A stretch of DNA of 64,000 bases from Comamonadaceae bacterium (GCA_947450675.1 CANFWI010000008.1:1-64000), one strand, 5' to 3'. Counted from the stretch's first letter, positions 1 through 9,368 are shown. Numbers and translations: made by a program. Notes: generated by a model from the sequence alone, not told the origin.

Positions 1-144
1 CGCAAACTCACGCTGGATGAAATGAACGCGCTGCTGCGTCAAATGGAAGCCACCGAGCGCTCAGACCAATGCAACCACGGCCGACCGACCTGGCGGCAAA
101 TGAGCATCCGCGACCTCGACAGTTTGTTTTTGCGCGGCCGCTGA
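1..144 (+). CDS. mutL: MutL DNA mismatch repair protein, C-terminal end (partial)
   Basis: The first 47 codons in frame 1 form the tail of MutL, the ATPase that links MutS mismatch recognition to strand incision; the gene begins before the window. The recognisable element is CNHGRPTW near residues 24-31 of the fragment, matching the C(P/N)HGRP motif of the MutL C-terminal dimerisation/endonuclease domain, followed by a typical ending in LFLRGR and a TGA. That motif is characteristic of MutL proteins with an intrinsic nuclease (known for the family), so strand incision by this protein is an inference. It converges on the DUF3429 gene. Confidence 0.85.
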   Translation, partial: RKLTLDEMNALLRQMEATERSDQCNHGRPTWRQMSIRDLDSLFLRGR

Positions 145-174
145 AGGCCACCGGAGCAGACTAGAAACCCGCGT

Positions 175-654
175 TCAGCCCTGCGCCAAAAAGGCCGCCG
201 CACCGGCCAAGCAAGACAGCACGGCGACAAACGTCAGCAAGGCCCGCAGACCCAACCAGCCGCCCAGCCGCAGCGGGCGGTAAATCTTGCAATCAACGAT
301 GTAGCACAGCAGCAAGCTGGCGGCCATGAGCAGCAAGCCCCAGACGCTGTTGAGCAACATGCCGGCCCACGCCAGCAAGCTCGGCAAGACACCCCAGATC
401 AACAGTCCACGGCGCGTCGGGGTCATCGGCATCGCCAAGCCCCAATGAATGCCGCCCAAAAAACTCACGATCACGGCGGCGTAGGTGAGAAGTGCCAAGG
501 CGGCCAAACCGCCCCACTCGGGAGGCAGCAACCACAGCCCGGCAGCGCCTGCCACGAAAGGCAGCAAGCCGGCGATGCCGAGCGCCCAAGCGACTGCCCC
601 CGGCTTCAAAGATGGAATGGCCGCCGAGGATTCAGGGTTGACAGGTGTGTTCAT
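175..654 (-). CDS. DUF3429 family inner-membrane protein
   Basis: A 159-residue hydrophobic protein with about five membrane segments and a central SFLGGIHWGLAM stretch (around residues 64-75), which is the hallmark of DUF3429 proteins as I know the family. The function is unknown. It reads toward mutL and starts with an ATG 69 bases from the divergent hydrolase gene, so the two may share a promoter region. I see no catalytic motif. Assignment to the family rests on the GGIHWG signature and the size, which fits the usual 140-160 residues. Confidence 0.7.
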   Translation of the reverse strand: MNTPVNPESSAAIPSLKPGAVAWALGIAGLLPFVAGAAGLWLLPPEWGGLAALALLTYAAVIVSFLGGIHWGLAMPMTPTRRGLLIWGVLPSLLAWAGMLLNSVWGLLLMAASLLLCYIVDCKIYRPLRLGGWLGLRALLTFVAVLSCLAGAAAFLAQG

Positions 655-723
655 GACCAGAGTTTAAAAGACCCCACATCGACCGGCCGAACTTTAAACA
701 GCGAAGATGGGCTTTCAAAGCTT

Positions 724-1668
724 ATGAAATCTTGCCGCCCTTTCCACTCTGTTGCGACTGTTATTTTGATGCTGCTCACGGCCGCATGGGTTGCGGGCTG
801 CAGCACGTTCGACGAACGCCAGCGCGCTTGGATTTTTCAACCCAGCGACCGTAGCTGGGGCGGCAGTGCCGAAGCTGCCCGAGGTATGGACAACGTGTGG
901 ATTGAGTTTCAGTCGAAGGTCACTGGCCAAGCCAGCCAACTGCACGGCCTGTGGATCGAGGCCGACAAACCGCTCGTATCACTCGCGGCTGACAAGATGC
1001 TCAAAGTGAATCTCCCCGCACAGCAAGGCCTGCTGTCGGCAGGTTTTGCAAACGACGACAGGCCGGTGTTGCTTTATCTGCACGGCGCCCGCTGGAACGT
1101 CAGTGGCTCGGCTTTTCGCATGCGCCGCATGCAAGAGCTGGGCTTTTCGGTGCTGGGTGTGGACTACCGCGGCTTCGGCAAAAGCAGCGAAGGGTTGCCG
1201 TCCGAAGCCACGGCCTATGAAGACGCCCGTGCCGCTTGGGACTGGTTGGCAGCCAACTACCCGAACCGGCCACGCTACATTTTTGGCCACTCGCTGGGCG
1301 GGCCAATTGCCATCAACTTGGCAGCGCAAGTGTCCGATGAACGCGGCACCATCGTCGAAGGCACGTTCACCTCGATCGCCGACGTGGTGAGCACTTTCAA
1401 ATGGGGCTGGGTGCCCATTTCAGGCTTGATCACACAGCGCTTTGAAGCCATTCGCAAAGTCGACCAAGTTGGCTCACCACTGCTGGTCGTACACGGTGGT
1501 CGCGACCAACTCATCGCCCCAGAATTAGGACGCAAACTCTTTGATGCCGCAGCAGAGCCGAAGCTGTTTGTGCTGGTGGAAGACGGCTCCCACCACAACA
1601 CCAACAGCGTGGGTCAAGCGCAGTACAAAGCGGCGCTGGCGCAGCTTTTCAAACTGGACGCTCGGTAG
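724..1668 (+). CDS. Alpha/beta hydrolase lipoprotein
   Basis: A 314-residue serine hydrolase anchored as a lipoprotein. The start at 724 is chosen because it directly precedes a lipoprotein signal peptide with lipobox VAGC (Cys26); an open frame extends further upstream but overlaps the divergent DUF3429 gene and does not look like protein. The hydrolase fold is shown by LYLHGARWN (oxyanion strand, His120), the nucleophile elbow GHSLGG (Ser190), HGGRDQ (Asp261) and EDGSHHN (His290 or 291), a complete catalytic triad in the right order. It probably faces the periplasm. Substrate is unknown; BAAT/dienelactone-like hydrolases are the nearest general group. Confidence 0.8.
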   Translation: MKSCRPFHSVATVILMLLTAAWVAGCSTFDERQRAWIFQPSDRSWGGSAEAARGMDNVWIEFQSKVTGQASQLHGLWIEADKPLVSLAADKMLKVNLPAQQGLLSAGFANDDRPVLLYLHGARWNVSGSAFRMRRMQELGFSVLGVDYRGFGKSSEGLPSEATAYEDARAAWDWLAANYPNRPRYIFGHSLGGPIAINLAAQVSDERGTIVEGTFTSIADVVSTFKWGWVPISGLITQRFEAIRKVDQVGSPLLVVHGGRDQLIAPELGRKLFDAAAEPKLFVLVEDGSHHNTNSVGQAQYKAALAQLFKLDAR

Positions 1669-1730
1669 AACTCGACACTTAAAAACCGAACCAACTGCTG
1701 CCCACAGATCGGTAACTCAAGGTGTCGTAC

Positions 1731-4724
1731 TCAGCGGCCACCCTCGCCAACCAAGGCATAAGGCGCCCAGTAAGCCGGGTGTGAAAAACGTGAGACCTTC
1801 ATGGTCTCCAACATAGCTTGCCGCAATGCTTCGGCACGTCGAATCGCTGCATCACTCTTGTAGGCTGCAAAAGTTTTTGTTGTCAGCATCATGGCGCTTT
1901 CACTTTCAACGGCCCAATGCGTGACCAACAGGCTGCGACTGCCTGCATAGAAAAATCCACGCGCTAAACCTGTCAAAGCCTCACCCGCACGGCCGTCGGC
2001 GCCAGCTGTGTTGCAGGCGGACAGCACCACCCAATCGGCATTGAGCTTAAGCGTCAGCACATCTTCCAAAGTGAGCAACGGAGAATCCGCCGCACTGGCA
2101 GTGGACGCCATCGCAAGCGCCGGTTGATTCAGGTTCGGAAGGTCACCGGCCAGCAAACCATGGGTGGCAAAAACGACCACCTGCTTGCGGGCGAGTAGAC
2201 CCGAGACACTGTTGTTGAGCACCGAGACACGGGTCGCCTGCGCACCCAGTATCACATCAAGATCTGGGTTGGCGGACATGATTTTCGCCAACTGAAGAAC
2301 TTCATCGCGCGTTTCCGGCAACGGGGGTAACTTGCTATAGGTCACGTAGGTGTCTGGGTCCAGTACGTTGCGGGGCGTCAGAGCTGCAGAACGCAGGTTT
2401 GCCACACCTCGCACAGCCGAAGTCTCAGCTGTCGGTGTGCCATCTTTTGGCACCGCTTTGACATCAAATTTTGGGTCGCCCCAAGCCATCAAAGGTTGGG
2501 TACCACCAGGTACTTTTCCCAACTTCTTAAGTGACAACCAACCATTGGCAGTAGGAACATAGCTGACAGCTATATCCTTGATCAACCATGGTGCTTGCGC
2601 TGCGTCTCGACCGCTGAAAGGTGTGCGCGTCAGGACCGCCATGGGTAGTTTGGCCAATGCACCCGAGCCTGCCACAACCAAGTGCTTTTTATCTTTCAGC
2701 TCTGCTTCAAAAGGACTCAGAAATTGCGCATACAACTGATGTGCGCCAGCGTAGTCAAAGACAGGTGCACGACCGCCCAGTTCGGCCACGTCTAGTGTTT
2801 TTCGGATGCGATCGACGATCGCATTCGTTTGTTTTTCGGCCATCTCTGAGATATGAAAATTAACTCGCCCTCGGGAATCGATAGCCCATAGAAATGTTTT
2901 ATCCTCCATTGGCAGAACACTGACGAACAACTCATCAGCTTTGAGTTGCTCCGAGATGTCGCTTGGGCGTGGTGATCGGGGTTGTATCAACTGAAAATAC
3001 TCGGGGTAGTCCTTGCTAATTTGAGCTCGATAACTTTTACGTGCAGCTTCGAGCTCACGCATACGCGCACGCATTTGGGCCACCACTTGCGTATTTCGTT
3101 TTTTGTCATCTTCTCCAGCCTGACTGCTGATGTAGCCCGTCAGAGTAGCAATTTCGTTCTTTGCATCCTGCTCTTGACGGATGACGTCGGACAACCCTGG
3201 CACGCTGACACCCGAACGTACCGCGGCATCGGACAACGCCTGCTGCACCGAAGATGCGCTCAATTGATCGGCTACTTGGAAGAGGATTTCTGCATCTTGA
3301 CGATTGGCTTGCGCCGTGACCGCCAACAACTGCATGTAATTTTGAAAAATGAATTTCTTAGTCTTCAGTTGAAAAGCGCTTTCAACAAAATCCCCAGACA
3401 GAGAATCTGGGGATACGATGTTCGTCATCGACTTGTCAAACTCAACACGCGCTTCAGTAGCCAGGTTGTTGCGCCAGAGCGCGACGGCATACAGGCCGCG
3501 AAGAGACACCGTGAAGTAGTGGCCTTCCCCAAAATTATCGATATGCCACTGCATGCTGCCACGCAATACTTTCAAGGCCTCTTCATGGCGTCCATTCTTG
3601 AGGTAAATGTAGGCGCGAACAACAGCACGATTAGCCAGCGCTGGTGAAGCATTGGTTCGCTGTTGTTGCCGATCCATTTCATCCAAATTCAGCAATGCTT
3701 TTGACCAGTCATCTTGACCGGCCAACGCTATGTTGGCCCGGAACTGACTGAACAACCAGCGTGGAGACCCTTTTTGGTAGCCTTGGGCCAGCGAAATTTT
3801 TTCGCTACGCTCGGCAAAAGGAAGTGCCTCCTTGTACTGACCCGTCACGTTGTACAAGTCTGCAACACGGTTGTAAAAACCGGCCATTTGAATCTCAGTG
3901 AACCCTTGCGCTTTGGCTAGTTTGAACGTTTCTCGAAGTGTCCATTCTGCATCTGAATACAGCCCAGCGGCCATTTGCTGCGTCGCTAACTCGACCATTG
4001 CAAACATCACACTCACCTGACCGTAAGTCCGCAATGACCCTTCTGGTGCAGAACGGGTTAAACCTAAAAATATCTGACCTTTTTCGGCGGCATGCTTTGC
4101 GGCTTGAATGCCCTCCGACCACTTTCCTGTGCGCATCAGATATCTGGATTTGGCAACGTGAAACTCCATCTCCGCCCGGGCTATGTGCAAACCGGCATCC
4201 CCTCTAACTGGAATTCTTCCAAACTCAAAACGGATGATTTTTTCGGCCTCGTCGAGCAGTTGTGATGCTTGCTTGAGGTTGCTGTCATCGAGATAATTTT
4301 TGGCCAGAATGACCCTCAGCCTGACAGAACTGGGCGCCCACTTGGCGTCGCTGATCAATTCCTTGCCCAAGCGATACGATTCAGACTTCCTTTCGGTGTC
4401 TGACAAAACCATCATCAAGCTCCATTTCCCGTCAATAGGGTCGACGAGCATCCACTCTCTTGCGTTGCGCTCACGGCTGACAATATCGCCCAACCGAAAG
4501 GCCGCCAGATCTTTTTGTCGAAATAGAGCTGACTTTTTAATATGGAGCGTATCCGGATCAATGACCGTATTCAAGACGTCACGCAACCGGACCGTTTCCT
4601 CTGCGGATAAAACCGCTGCTTCTGCTTCGTCTCCGATTTGCGCGAGGACACAGATCGGAAAAAGTGACACAGCACACACAAGCCCAAGACAAGTTCTGCG
4701 CGCGAGAAATAAAAGGAATTGCAT
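1731..4724 (-). CDS. Secreted TPR-CHAT domain caspase-like protein
   Basis: A 997-residue protein and the last gene of the six-gene 1.7-9.9 kb operon. It begins with an N-terminal signal peptide (hydrophobic core about 8-26, cut near VLAQ29). Residues about 160-480 are alpha-helical with TPR-like repeats, residues about 505-565 look like a charged coiled coil, and the C-terminal 400 residues are a CHAT domain: strand plus ATHG (His855), then VVLSACNTAGADG (Cys904), and the terminal GFFYAGSRSLLVTHW motif. His and Cys form the expected dyad of the caspase-HetF family. The known CHAT proteases (separase relatives, Craspase TPR-CHAT) are cytosolic; the signal peptide here suggests a periplasmic enzyme, which is unusual. 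It starts 51 bases after the preceding gene. Target unknown. Confidence 0.85.
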   Translation of the reverse strand: MQFLLFLARRTCLGLVCAVSLFPICVLAQIGDEAEAAVLSAEETVRLRDVLNTVIDPDTLHIKKSALFRQKDLAAFRLGDIVSRERNAREWMLVDPIDGKWSLMMVLSDTERKSESYRLGKELISDAKWAPSSVRLRVILAKNYLDDSNLKQASQLLDEAEKIIRFEFGRIPVRGDAGLHIARAEMEFHVAKSRYLMRTGKWSEGIQAAKHAAEKGQIFLGLTRSAPEGSLRTYGQVSVMFAMVELATQQMAAGLYSDAEWTLRETFKLAKAQGFTEIQMAGFYNRVADLYNVTGQYKEALPFAERSEKISLAQGYQKGSPRWLFSQFRANIALAGQDDWSKALLNLDEMDRQQQRTNASPALANRAVVRAYIYLKNGRHEEALKVLRGSMQWHIDNFGEGHYFTVSLRGLYAVALWRNNLATEARVEFDKSMTNIVSPDSLSGDFVESAFQLKTKKFIFQNYMQLLAVTAQANRQDAEILFQVADQLSASSVQQALSDAAVRSGVSVPGLSDVIRQEQDAKNEIATLTGYISSQAGEDDKKRNTQVVAQMRARMRELEAARKSYRAQISKDYPEYFQLIQPRSPRPSDISEQLKADELFVSVLPMEDKTFLWAIDSRGRVNFHISEMAEKQTNAIVDRIRKTLDVAELGGRAPVFDYAGAHQLYAQFLSPFEAELKDKKHLVVAGSGALAKLPMAVLTRTPFSGRDAAQAPWLIKDIAVSYVPTANGWLSLKKLGKVPGGTQPLMAWGDPKFDVKAVPKDGTPTAETSAVRGVANLRSAALTPRNVLDPDTYVTYSKLPPLPETRDEVLQLAKIMSANPDLDVILGAQATRVSVLNNSVSGLLARKQVVVFATHGLLAGDLPNLNQPALAMASTASAADSPLLTLEDVLTLKLNADWVVLSACNTAGADGRAGEALTGLARGFFYAGSRSLLVTHWAVESESAMMLTTKTFAAYKSDAAIRRAEALRQAMLETMKVSRFSHPAYWAPYALVGEGGR

Positions 4725-4775
4725 TTTTTATTCCAAAATTTTACCGACACCAAAAAGGGCTGAATTCATTGGCAT

Positions 4776-5267
4776 CTATTCGACTTCAAGGCGCATTTCG
4801 CGCTCGGCAACACGCTGCTTTTCATCCATCACCTGCATCGTCATGCGGTGCTTACCGGCTGGAATTTGAGCGCTCTCCAACGCAAAACCTTCTTTGGTCA
4901 CTTTGACGAATTTTGTGATGCGGCTGGTGATGTCAATTTTGAAAGTCCCGTACAGAACCTTAAATGTGCTTGGATCAATCGGCGCATCTGACTGACCTTT
5001 GAACAGCACCGAAATTGGAAAAGGGGCTTTGACTTTCATGTCAGCCACCGCATCAGGTTTCAAAATATCAATTTGAGGCATCAATGCACGCGGCCTCAAT
5101 GCTGGTTGCTCATAGAAGCTCTCCTCGCCTTTGAACTCGCGGGCTTCGGCAGGCGTCACCAACCAGCCGTCAGGAGCCGCAGATAAGGTAGTTTCAATTT
5201 GTGCAAATGCCGACACCGCCCCAAACAACAAAGTGCAGCAAACCAATTGTTTTTTTCTAAAGTTCAT
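4776..5267 (-). CDS. Exported protein of unknown function, caspase-operon member
   Basis: A 163-residue protein with a clean signal peptide (cut near AFAQ23), then a 60-residue polar stretch and a C-terminal beta-rich part that reads like a small immunoglobulin-type or regulatory fold (GKHRMTMQVMDEKQR near residues 138-152). Its ATG overlaps the TGA of the caspase gene as ATGA, with a GAGGAG-type Shine-Dalgarno inside the caspase end, so it is translationally coupled to it. I do not recognise the family. Location between two caspase-fold genes suggests an inhibitor, chaperone or adaptor for one of them; this is inference only. Confidence 0.75.
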   Translation of the reverse strand: MNFRKKQLVCCTLLFGAVSAFAQIETTLSAAPDGWLVTPAEAREFKGEESFYEQPALRPRALMPQIDILKPDAVADMKVKAPFPISVLFKGQSDAPIDPSTFKVLYGTFKIDITSRITKFVKVTKEGFALESAQIPAGKHRMTMQVMDEKQRVAEREMRLEVE

Positions 5268-7132
5268 TTTGTCTCCTCAATAGCAAGCATGGCTGCGCCA
5301 TAGGCGTCTGAACACAAAGGGTTGTTGCGGCGAGTCAGGACGTTCAAGCAAGACTGACTGACCACCAACTGCGAGCTTGTCATCAGTGCGCCTAACTTCG
5401 CCCGACCTTGGGCATCGTTGAAGGAACTGACAAAGGGGCCCGCCTTGTTCGCTGCCAGCGCCGTGAGATCGCGTGGTGCATCCGCAACCATCACTAACAA
5501 GTTGTCCATTCCGGCGGGGCCGCCCGCCTTGACGCGCCAGTTGGGTCGGGGCAACTGAATTGTCTGATTTGCCTCAATTTTGTTGTTTTGATCGAGGTCA
5601 TTTGGAAACAATAAATACAGCGCCTTGTTGTCTGATCCGGCAAGCGCAACATACACATAGCCAGCACGATCTGACTGAACTGAAAAATCGAGCGTGTCCT
5701 GGCCAATCTTTAACTTGTCCTTGCCGGCGGTCACTTGCACTCGGCGCTTAGCGTCGCGCTGATCAAACATTTGAAGCAACGCTTTCTCGCCCGTCAATGC
5801 AGCAGGAATCGGTACCACTGGTGAGGCGACGACTGGTGAAGTGAGCGGCAATGCAACCGGAGTAACAACAGCAACTGCGCTGGGCTGGCTGAACCAAGCG
5901 GGTACAAACGCCGCGTTGCCATTGAGCACTAAGTTGTGCGGCTTGAAATTGACATCGTTGGCCATGCGTTTGTTGATTTTTACTTGCGCACATTGCCGGA
6001 TTTCGTCCATGCTAATGGCTCCAGAGTTATCCAGATCAACAGCGTCACGCAGCATGCAGTCACGCATGTACTGCGTGGCCAAACCGCCCTTTTGTTCGTC
6101 GTCGAAACTGATCTCGTTGTCGCGCGAAGCACTGACATGAATGATGTCTTGAGGCAGTACACCCGTTGCCGTTGTCTCCACCAATAGATTCCGGGTCTTG
6201 ACGTTCACTGGGCGTCCGCATTCCTCAGATAGGCTGGCAAACTTGGGCCGCAACAAGCCCTCGTCATTCAAATTAAGAATGCCTCGCGTACGAACAGAGG
6301 TCGCGGCCTGGGCTAATCCACCCGAATGGCAGGCGTCATACATCACAAACAATTTATCAGTCTTGTTGGTGATGGTCTTGAGCAAGTCGGCCATTTCATG
6401 ATTGGTGATCATGCCGCTGCTGCCGCCGTCATACGCCAACAATGCTTCAACGCAGCCACCAGCAACCGGGTCGTTATAACGAGTGCCATGTCCTGAGTAA
6501 TGAATAAAAACTCGGTCACCGTCTTGCACTTGGGCGGTCAAGTCTTGCAGCGCCTGACGGATGTTGTTGCCAGTGGCCTGATCGTCCTGCAAGTAACGAA
6601 TATTGCTGGCTGGCACCTGCATGGCTTGCGCCATTTGTGTTGCCGACTCCTTGTCAATTTTGGCGCCTGGCAAAGATGGGACAGTAGCGTCTGCATACCG
6701 ACTGATGCCGATGATCAGCGCGTGGCGATTGACACGAGGCGGCATACTTCGAACCCCCAATGTCAGGGCCGTGTTGCCTGCCGCTTCTCTGCCACTGACC
6801 AGCTTGGAAACGTTAGATGCAGCCGTTTGCCAGTTAACACTACTGGCACGAACCCAACCAGTCATCTTAGGGCTTGATTTGTCCGAGCTTGATGCCGTCT
6901 CGACCAATGTCCAGCCACCCTCGGCACTGATGAGGCGCAACCGCATTCCAGAGGCAAGGCCGGATAAAACCGGTGCCGAACCCAGTTTGTCAGACCTCAG
7001 TTCTGTCGCGCGCAGGGTCACCACAATTTGACCCGGTACCGCCGTCTGTGCAAGTACGTCGAGCGTGAAGAACAGACTCGCCATGGCGAAAATATAAAAC
7101 TGGATTCGGTTTGAATGTCGACTGGCTGTCAT
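5264..7132 (-). CDS. Secreted caspase (peptidase C14) with SH3-like, EF-hand and DUF4384 regions
   Basis: A 622-residue exported cysteine protease. The ATG at 7132 is chosen because it gives a signal peptide (cut near VLAQ29) and lies past the stop of the upstream gene; a longer frame to 7246 would overlap that gene. Order: SH3-like segment (about 30-105), caspase fold (about 135-400) beginning RHALIIGIS, with HYSGHGT (His215) and DACHSGG (Cys268) forming the dyad, a loop SASRDNE (334-340), an EF-hand-like loop D366-x-D368-x-S370-G-x-I-x-x-x-E377, a Pro/Val/Ala linker (412-446), and a DUF4384-like domain (about 475-555, ALYLLFPND...GPAGMDNLLVMV). Calcium control as in metacaspases is inferred from the EF-hand. 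Coupled to the 163-residue gene. Confidence 0.88.
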   Translation of the reverse strand: MTASRHSNRIQFYIFAMASLFFTLDVLAQTAVPGQIVVTLRATELRSDKLGSAPVLSGLASGMRLRLISAEGGWTLVETASSSDKSSPKMTGWVRASSVNWQTAASNVSKLVSGREAAGNTALTLGVRSMPPRVNRHALIIGISRYADATVPSLPGAKIDKESATQMAQAMQVPASNIRYLQDDQATGNNIRQALQDLTAQVQDGDRVFIHYSGHGTRYNDPVAGGCVEALLAYDGGSSGMITNHEMADLLKTITNKTDKLFVMYDACHSGGLAQAATSVRTRGILNLNDEGLLRPKFASLSEECGRPVNVKTRNLLVETTATGVLPQDIIHVSASRDNEISFDDEQKGGLATQYMRDCMLRDAVDLDNSGAISMDEIRQCAQVKINKRMANDVNFKPHNLVLNGNAAFVPAWFSQPSAVAVVTPVALPLTSPVVASPVVPIPAALTGEKALLQMFDQRDAKRRVQVTAGKDKLKIGQDTLDFSVQSDRAGYVYVALAGSDNKALYLLFPNDLDQNNKIEANQTIQLPRPNWRVKAGGPAGMDNLLVMVADAPRDLTALAANKAGPFVSSFNDAQGRAKLGALMTSSQLVVSQSCLNVLTRRNNPLCSDAYGAAMLAIEETK

Positions 7133-7154
7133 AGGGTTTACCGCTTGTTTATTT

Positions 7155-8786
7155 CTAATCAATTTTTTTAAAAACATGCCATGCTGAAAAAACATTGCTC
7201 GCCAATTTTTCGCGATCGGAAGGCATATCTGACATGACCAGTTCACCGCGTCTATTGGTCAGACGCATCAGCGCAGGTTCGAGCTGATTACGGGCTGCAA
7301 GCAGCGAATTCAATGGGCCGACCACTGCGGCAAAGCGCGCCAACTCAGGCCATCGTTGTGTAGCCAGCCCACCTTCATGAGAATCACAAACCACCACGCG
7401 ACAGTCGGGGGCGTGATGTTCAACAGCATCAATCAGGCGATCCAAAGGGGCCTCTGACCATGCGTCATGTCGAGCCAAGGGCCAAATAGCCAGCGGCTGA
7501 TCCGATGGTGGAGGAGAACACCAGTAATTCCGGCGCAGGGTATTCCAATAGCGCAAGAGCGCTAGGAAGACCAAGGCCAAGCCAGCGGCTAGGTGTAAGT
7601 CCACAAACATTGGTGAGCCGTTCAGGCTGAGGTAGCTGATGCCCAGCAACGCCGCCGGCAAAACAAGCAGCGCGGGAGCCAACGAACCCACACTCTTGAT
7701 TTGTCCCCACAAGGCCAAGCAGACGCAGAGTGCAATCGCAAAAATAGCTTGCGCCCATCGGGGCAGCTCCGCCAACTGGCGTTGATTTAATAAGTTGTCC
7801 AAAGCGGCCGCCAGCGAATCGACGCCAGCTTGCATGCTAAACAAAGGAGTCGCATGAATATCATGCAAGCTGGGCGCTGTCGCACCGATGATGACAATTT
7901 TCCCAGCAAAGCTGGGAACCATTGCCAACGGTTTTCCGCCTTCAGCTTGATCGAAAACATCGGCAAAAGAAATATGTGGATAGGCCGGCCCTTCACGTCG
8001 CCAGGCAATCAACTCATCACAGTAGTCAAGATATGAGCCCCTTGATCTAGCCAAGTAGGCTTGATATGCGACCGGATTGAGTGCCCGCAAAACACTCAAC
8101 GGTAGCGACTGAATCGCACTACCGTCGGCCAACGGCTCTATGTACCGGTAACGGCGAAGTACACCGTCGTCATCAACATAGCCGTTGTTAAAGCCCAAAC
8201 TGCTCGCGGCCACCGCCGGGAGTGCCGGTGGTATCAGTGCCACCGTTGCGCGACCAGAAACCGAATGAAAGACGGGAGCAACCCACAACTCCGGCAAAGC
8301 ACTCTCGGTTATTTCACTCCTCTTGTCGTTGACTTTAGGCAGGCGAACAACCGAAAAATGACTATGGGCACTGCGCTTGACTGCTTCGTCGAAGGCCGCA
8401 TCGCCACCTGGACTGATGCGGTCTGCATCCGAAAACAAAATATCCCAGACCACTGCGGAGGGGACTTGGCCTTCGACATAGTCAAGGACTGTCGCCAGCG
8501 TGTCACGCGGCCAAGGCCAACGTCCGAACTCTTTGGTCATCCGTGCGAGGGACGCTTCATCAATATCCAGAATCACAATACGCGGATCTGGTGCTGCTAC
8601 AAAAACGCGAGCACGCACCATTGCATCAAAACTCGACTTTGCTAAGCCCCCTGTTACCTTGAATATAAAAATATCAAGCACAACCCACACGGAAAAAAGC
8701 AGAACCAATCCCCAAGTGACTCTGCGAGTTGGCAGTGCACCAATACGGTCAAGCAACCGCTGCCAATGAGTGCGCATTTCAGTCAT
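7155..8786 (-). CDS. CHASE2-domain membrane sensor with unassigned C-terminal domain
   Basis: A 543-residue protein with one N-terminal membrane helix (about 24-45), a periplasmic CHASE2 domain (about 50-340; RIVILDIDEASL, GRWPWPRD, IIGATAPSLHDIHATP are typical), then three membrane helices (about 345-415) and a roughly 120-residue cytoplasmic tail. CHASE2 normally feeds a cyclase, kinase or diguanylate cyclase output; the tail here (VVVCDSHEGG..., LNSLLAARNQLEP...) matches none of these that I know. It lies 11 bases after the OmpA-like gene and 22 before the caspase. Probably senses a periplasmic signal for the operon's proteases; inference. Confidence 0.85.
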   Translation of the reverse strand: MTEMRTHWQRLLDRIGALPTRRVTWGLVLLFSVWVVLDIFIFKVTGGLAKSSFDAMVRARVFVAAPDPRIVILDIDEASLARMTKEFGRWPWPRDTLATVLDYVEGQVPSAVVWDILFSDADRISPGGDAAFDEAVKRSAHSHFSVVRLPKVNDKRSEITESALPELWVAPVFHSVSGRATVALIPPALPAVAASSLGFNNGYVDDDGVLRRYRYIEPLADGSAIQSLPLSVLRALNPVAYQAYLARSRGSYLDYCDELIAWRREGPAYPHISFADVFDQAEGGKPLAMVPSFAGKIVIIGATAPSLHDIHATPLFSMQAGVDSLAAALDNLLNQRQLAELPRWAQAIFAIALCVCLALWGQIKSVGSLAPALLVLPAALLGISYLSLNGSPMFVDLHLAAGLALVFLALLRYWNTLRRNYWCSPPPSDQPLAIWPLARHDAWSEAPLDRLIDAVEHHAPDCRVVVCDSHEGGLATQRWPELARFAAVVGPLNSLLAARNQLEPALMRLTNRRGELVMSDMPSDREKLASNVFSAWHVFKKID

Positions 8787-8797
8787 GCCGACCGATA

Positions 8798-9364
8798 TCA
8801 GTCTAGGTTGACGATACGAACTCGACGATTTTCAGGGGCAAACGGATCCGCGGTGTTTGCCAACTGTGAGGCGCCCTTGCCCGTCGCTACCAAGCGAGCA
8901 TCCACAACGCCCCACTTTTTAAGAAGATCACTGACCGCATCGGCGCGTTGCTGGCTCAGTTGTTGGTTGTGATCGCTGCGACCCTTGGCGTCTGTGTGGC
9001 CCTCAACCAAGAAGTTAGAGTGGAGCAACTCCTGCGACTGCAAGGCTTTGGACAGGTTAGCCAAGGCTTGCTGACTTTCAGGACGCACGCGCGCAGAGTT
9101 GAAATCGAATTGAATAAGCAATGACAACGAAGGTTTTTCAAGCGTAGCCGCCGACGGCATAGGCGCTTCTTCGGAATTAGTTGCGATCTTGTCCCCCACA
9201 GCGTTAGCAGAGACAGCCTCCACCGATAGATTTCTCAAACCACGCGTTCGAGGTGCTTTGAGTTGCTGAATCATCTCCTCTGCGCTGGGTACGACGGTTT
9301 GCGCCGCCACATACATGGGACAGAAAAAACAAGAAAGAAGCAAAAGTTTCAATCCGCCGCTCAT
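8798..9364 (-). CDS. OmpA-family peptidoglycan-associated protein
   Basis: A 188-residue exported protein: signal peptide ending near AAQ22, a variable linker, and a C-terminal OmpA domain (about 85-188) with FDFNSARVRPES, VEGHTDAKGRSDHNQQLSQQRA and NRRVRI motifs. This fold binds diaminopimelate in peptidoglycan, so the protein likely tethers something to the wall. It has no lipobox, so it is soluble or attached through partners. It follows the lipoprotein gene by 4 bases and precedes the CHASE2 gene by 11, placing it firmly in the caspase operon. Confidence 0.88.
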   Translation of the reverse strand: MSGGLKLLLLSCFFCPMYVAAQTVVPSAEEMIQQLKAPRTRGLRNLSVEAVSANAVGDKIATNSEEAPMPSAATLEKPSLSLLIQFDFNSARVRPESQQALANLSKALQSQELLHSNFLVEGHTDAKGRSDHNQQLSQQRADAVSDLLKKWGVVDARLVATGKGASQLANTADPFAPENRRVRIVNLD

Positions 9365-9368
9365 AAAG

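Noticed and set aside
445-723. 93-residue N-terminal extension of the alpha/beta hydrolase frame
   Set aside because: Overlaps the DUF3429 gene on the other strand; the lipoprotein signal marks the start at 724.
1671-1726. Distant inverted match CGACACTT ... AAGGTGTCG between the hydrolase and CHAT stops
   Set aside because: Arms are about 40 bases apart and imperfect, with no T-run; chance is sufficient.
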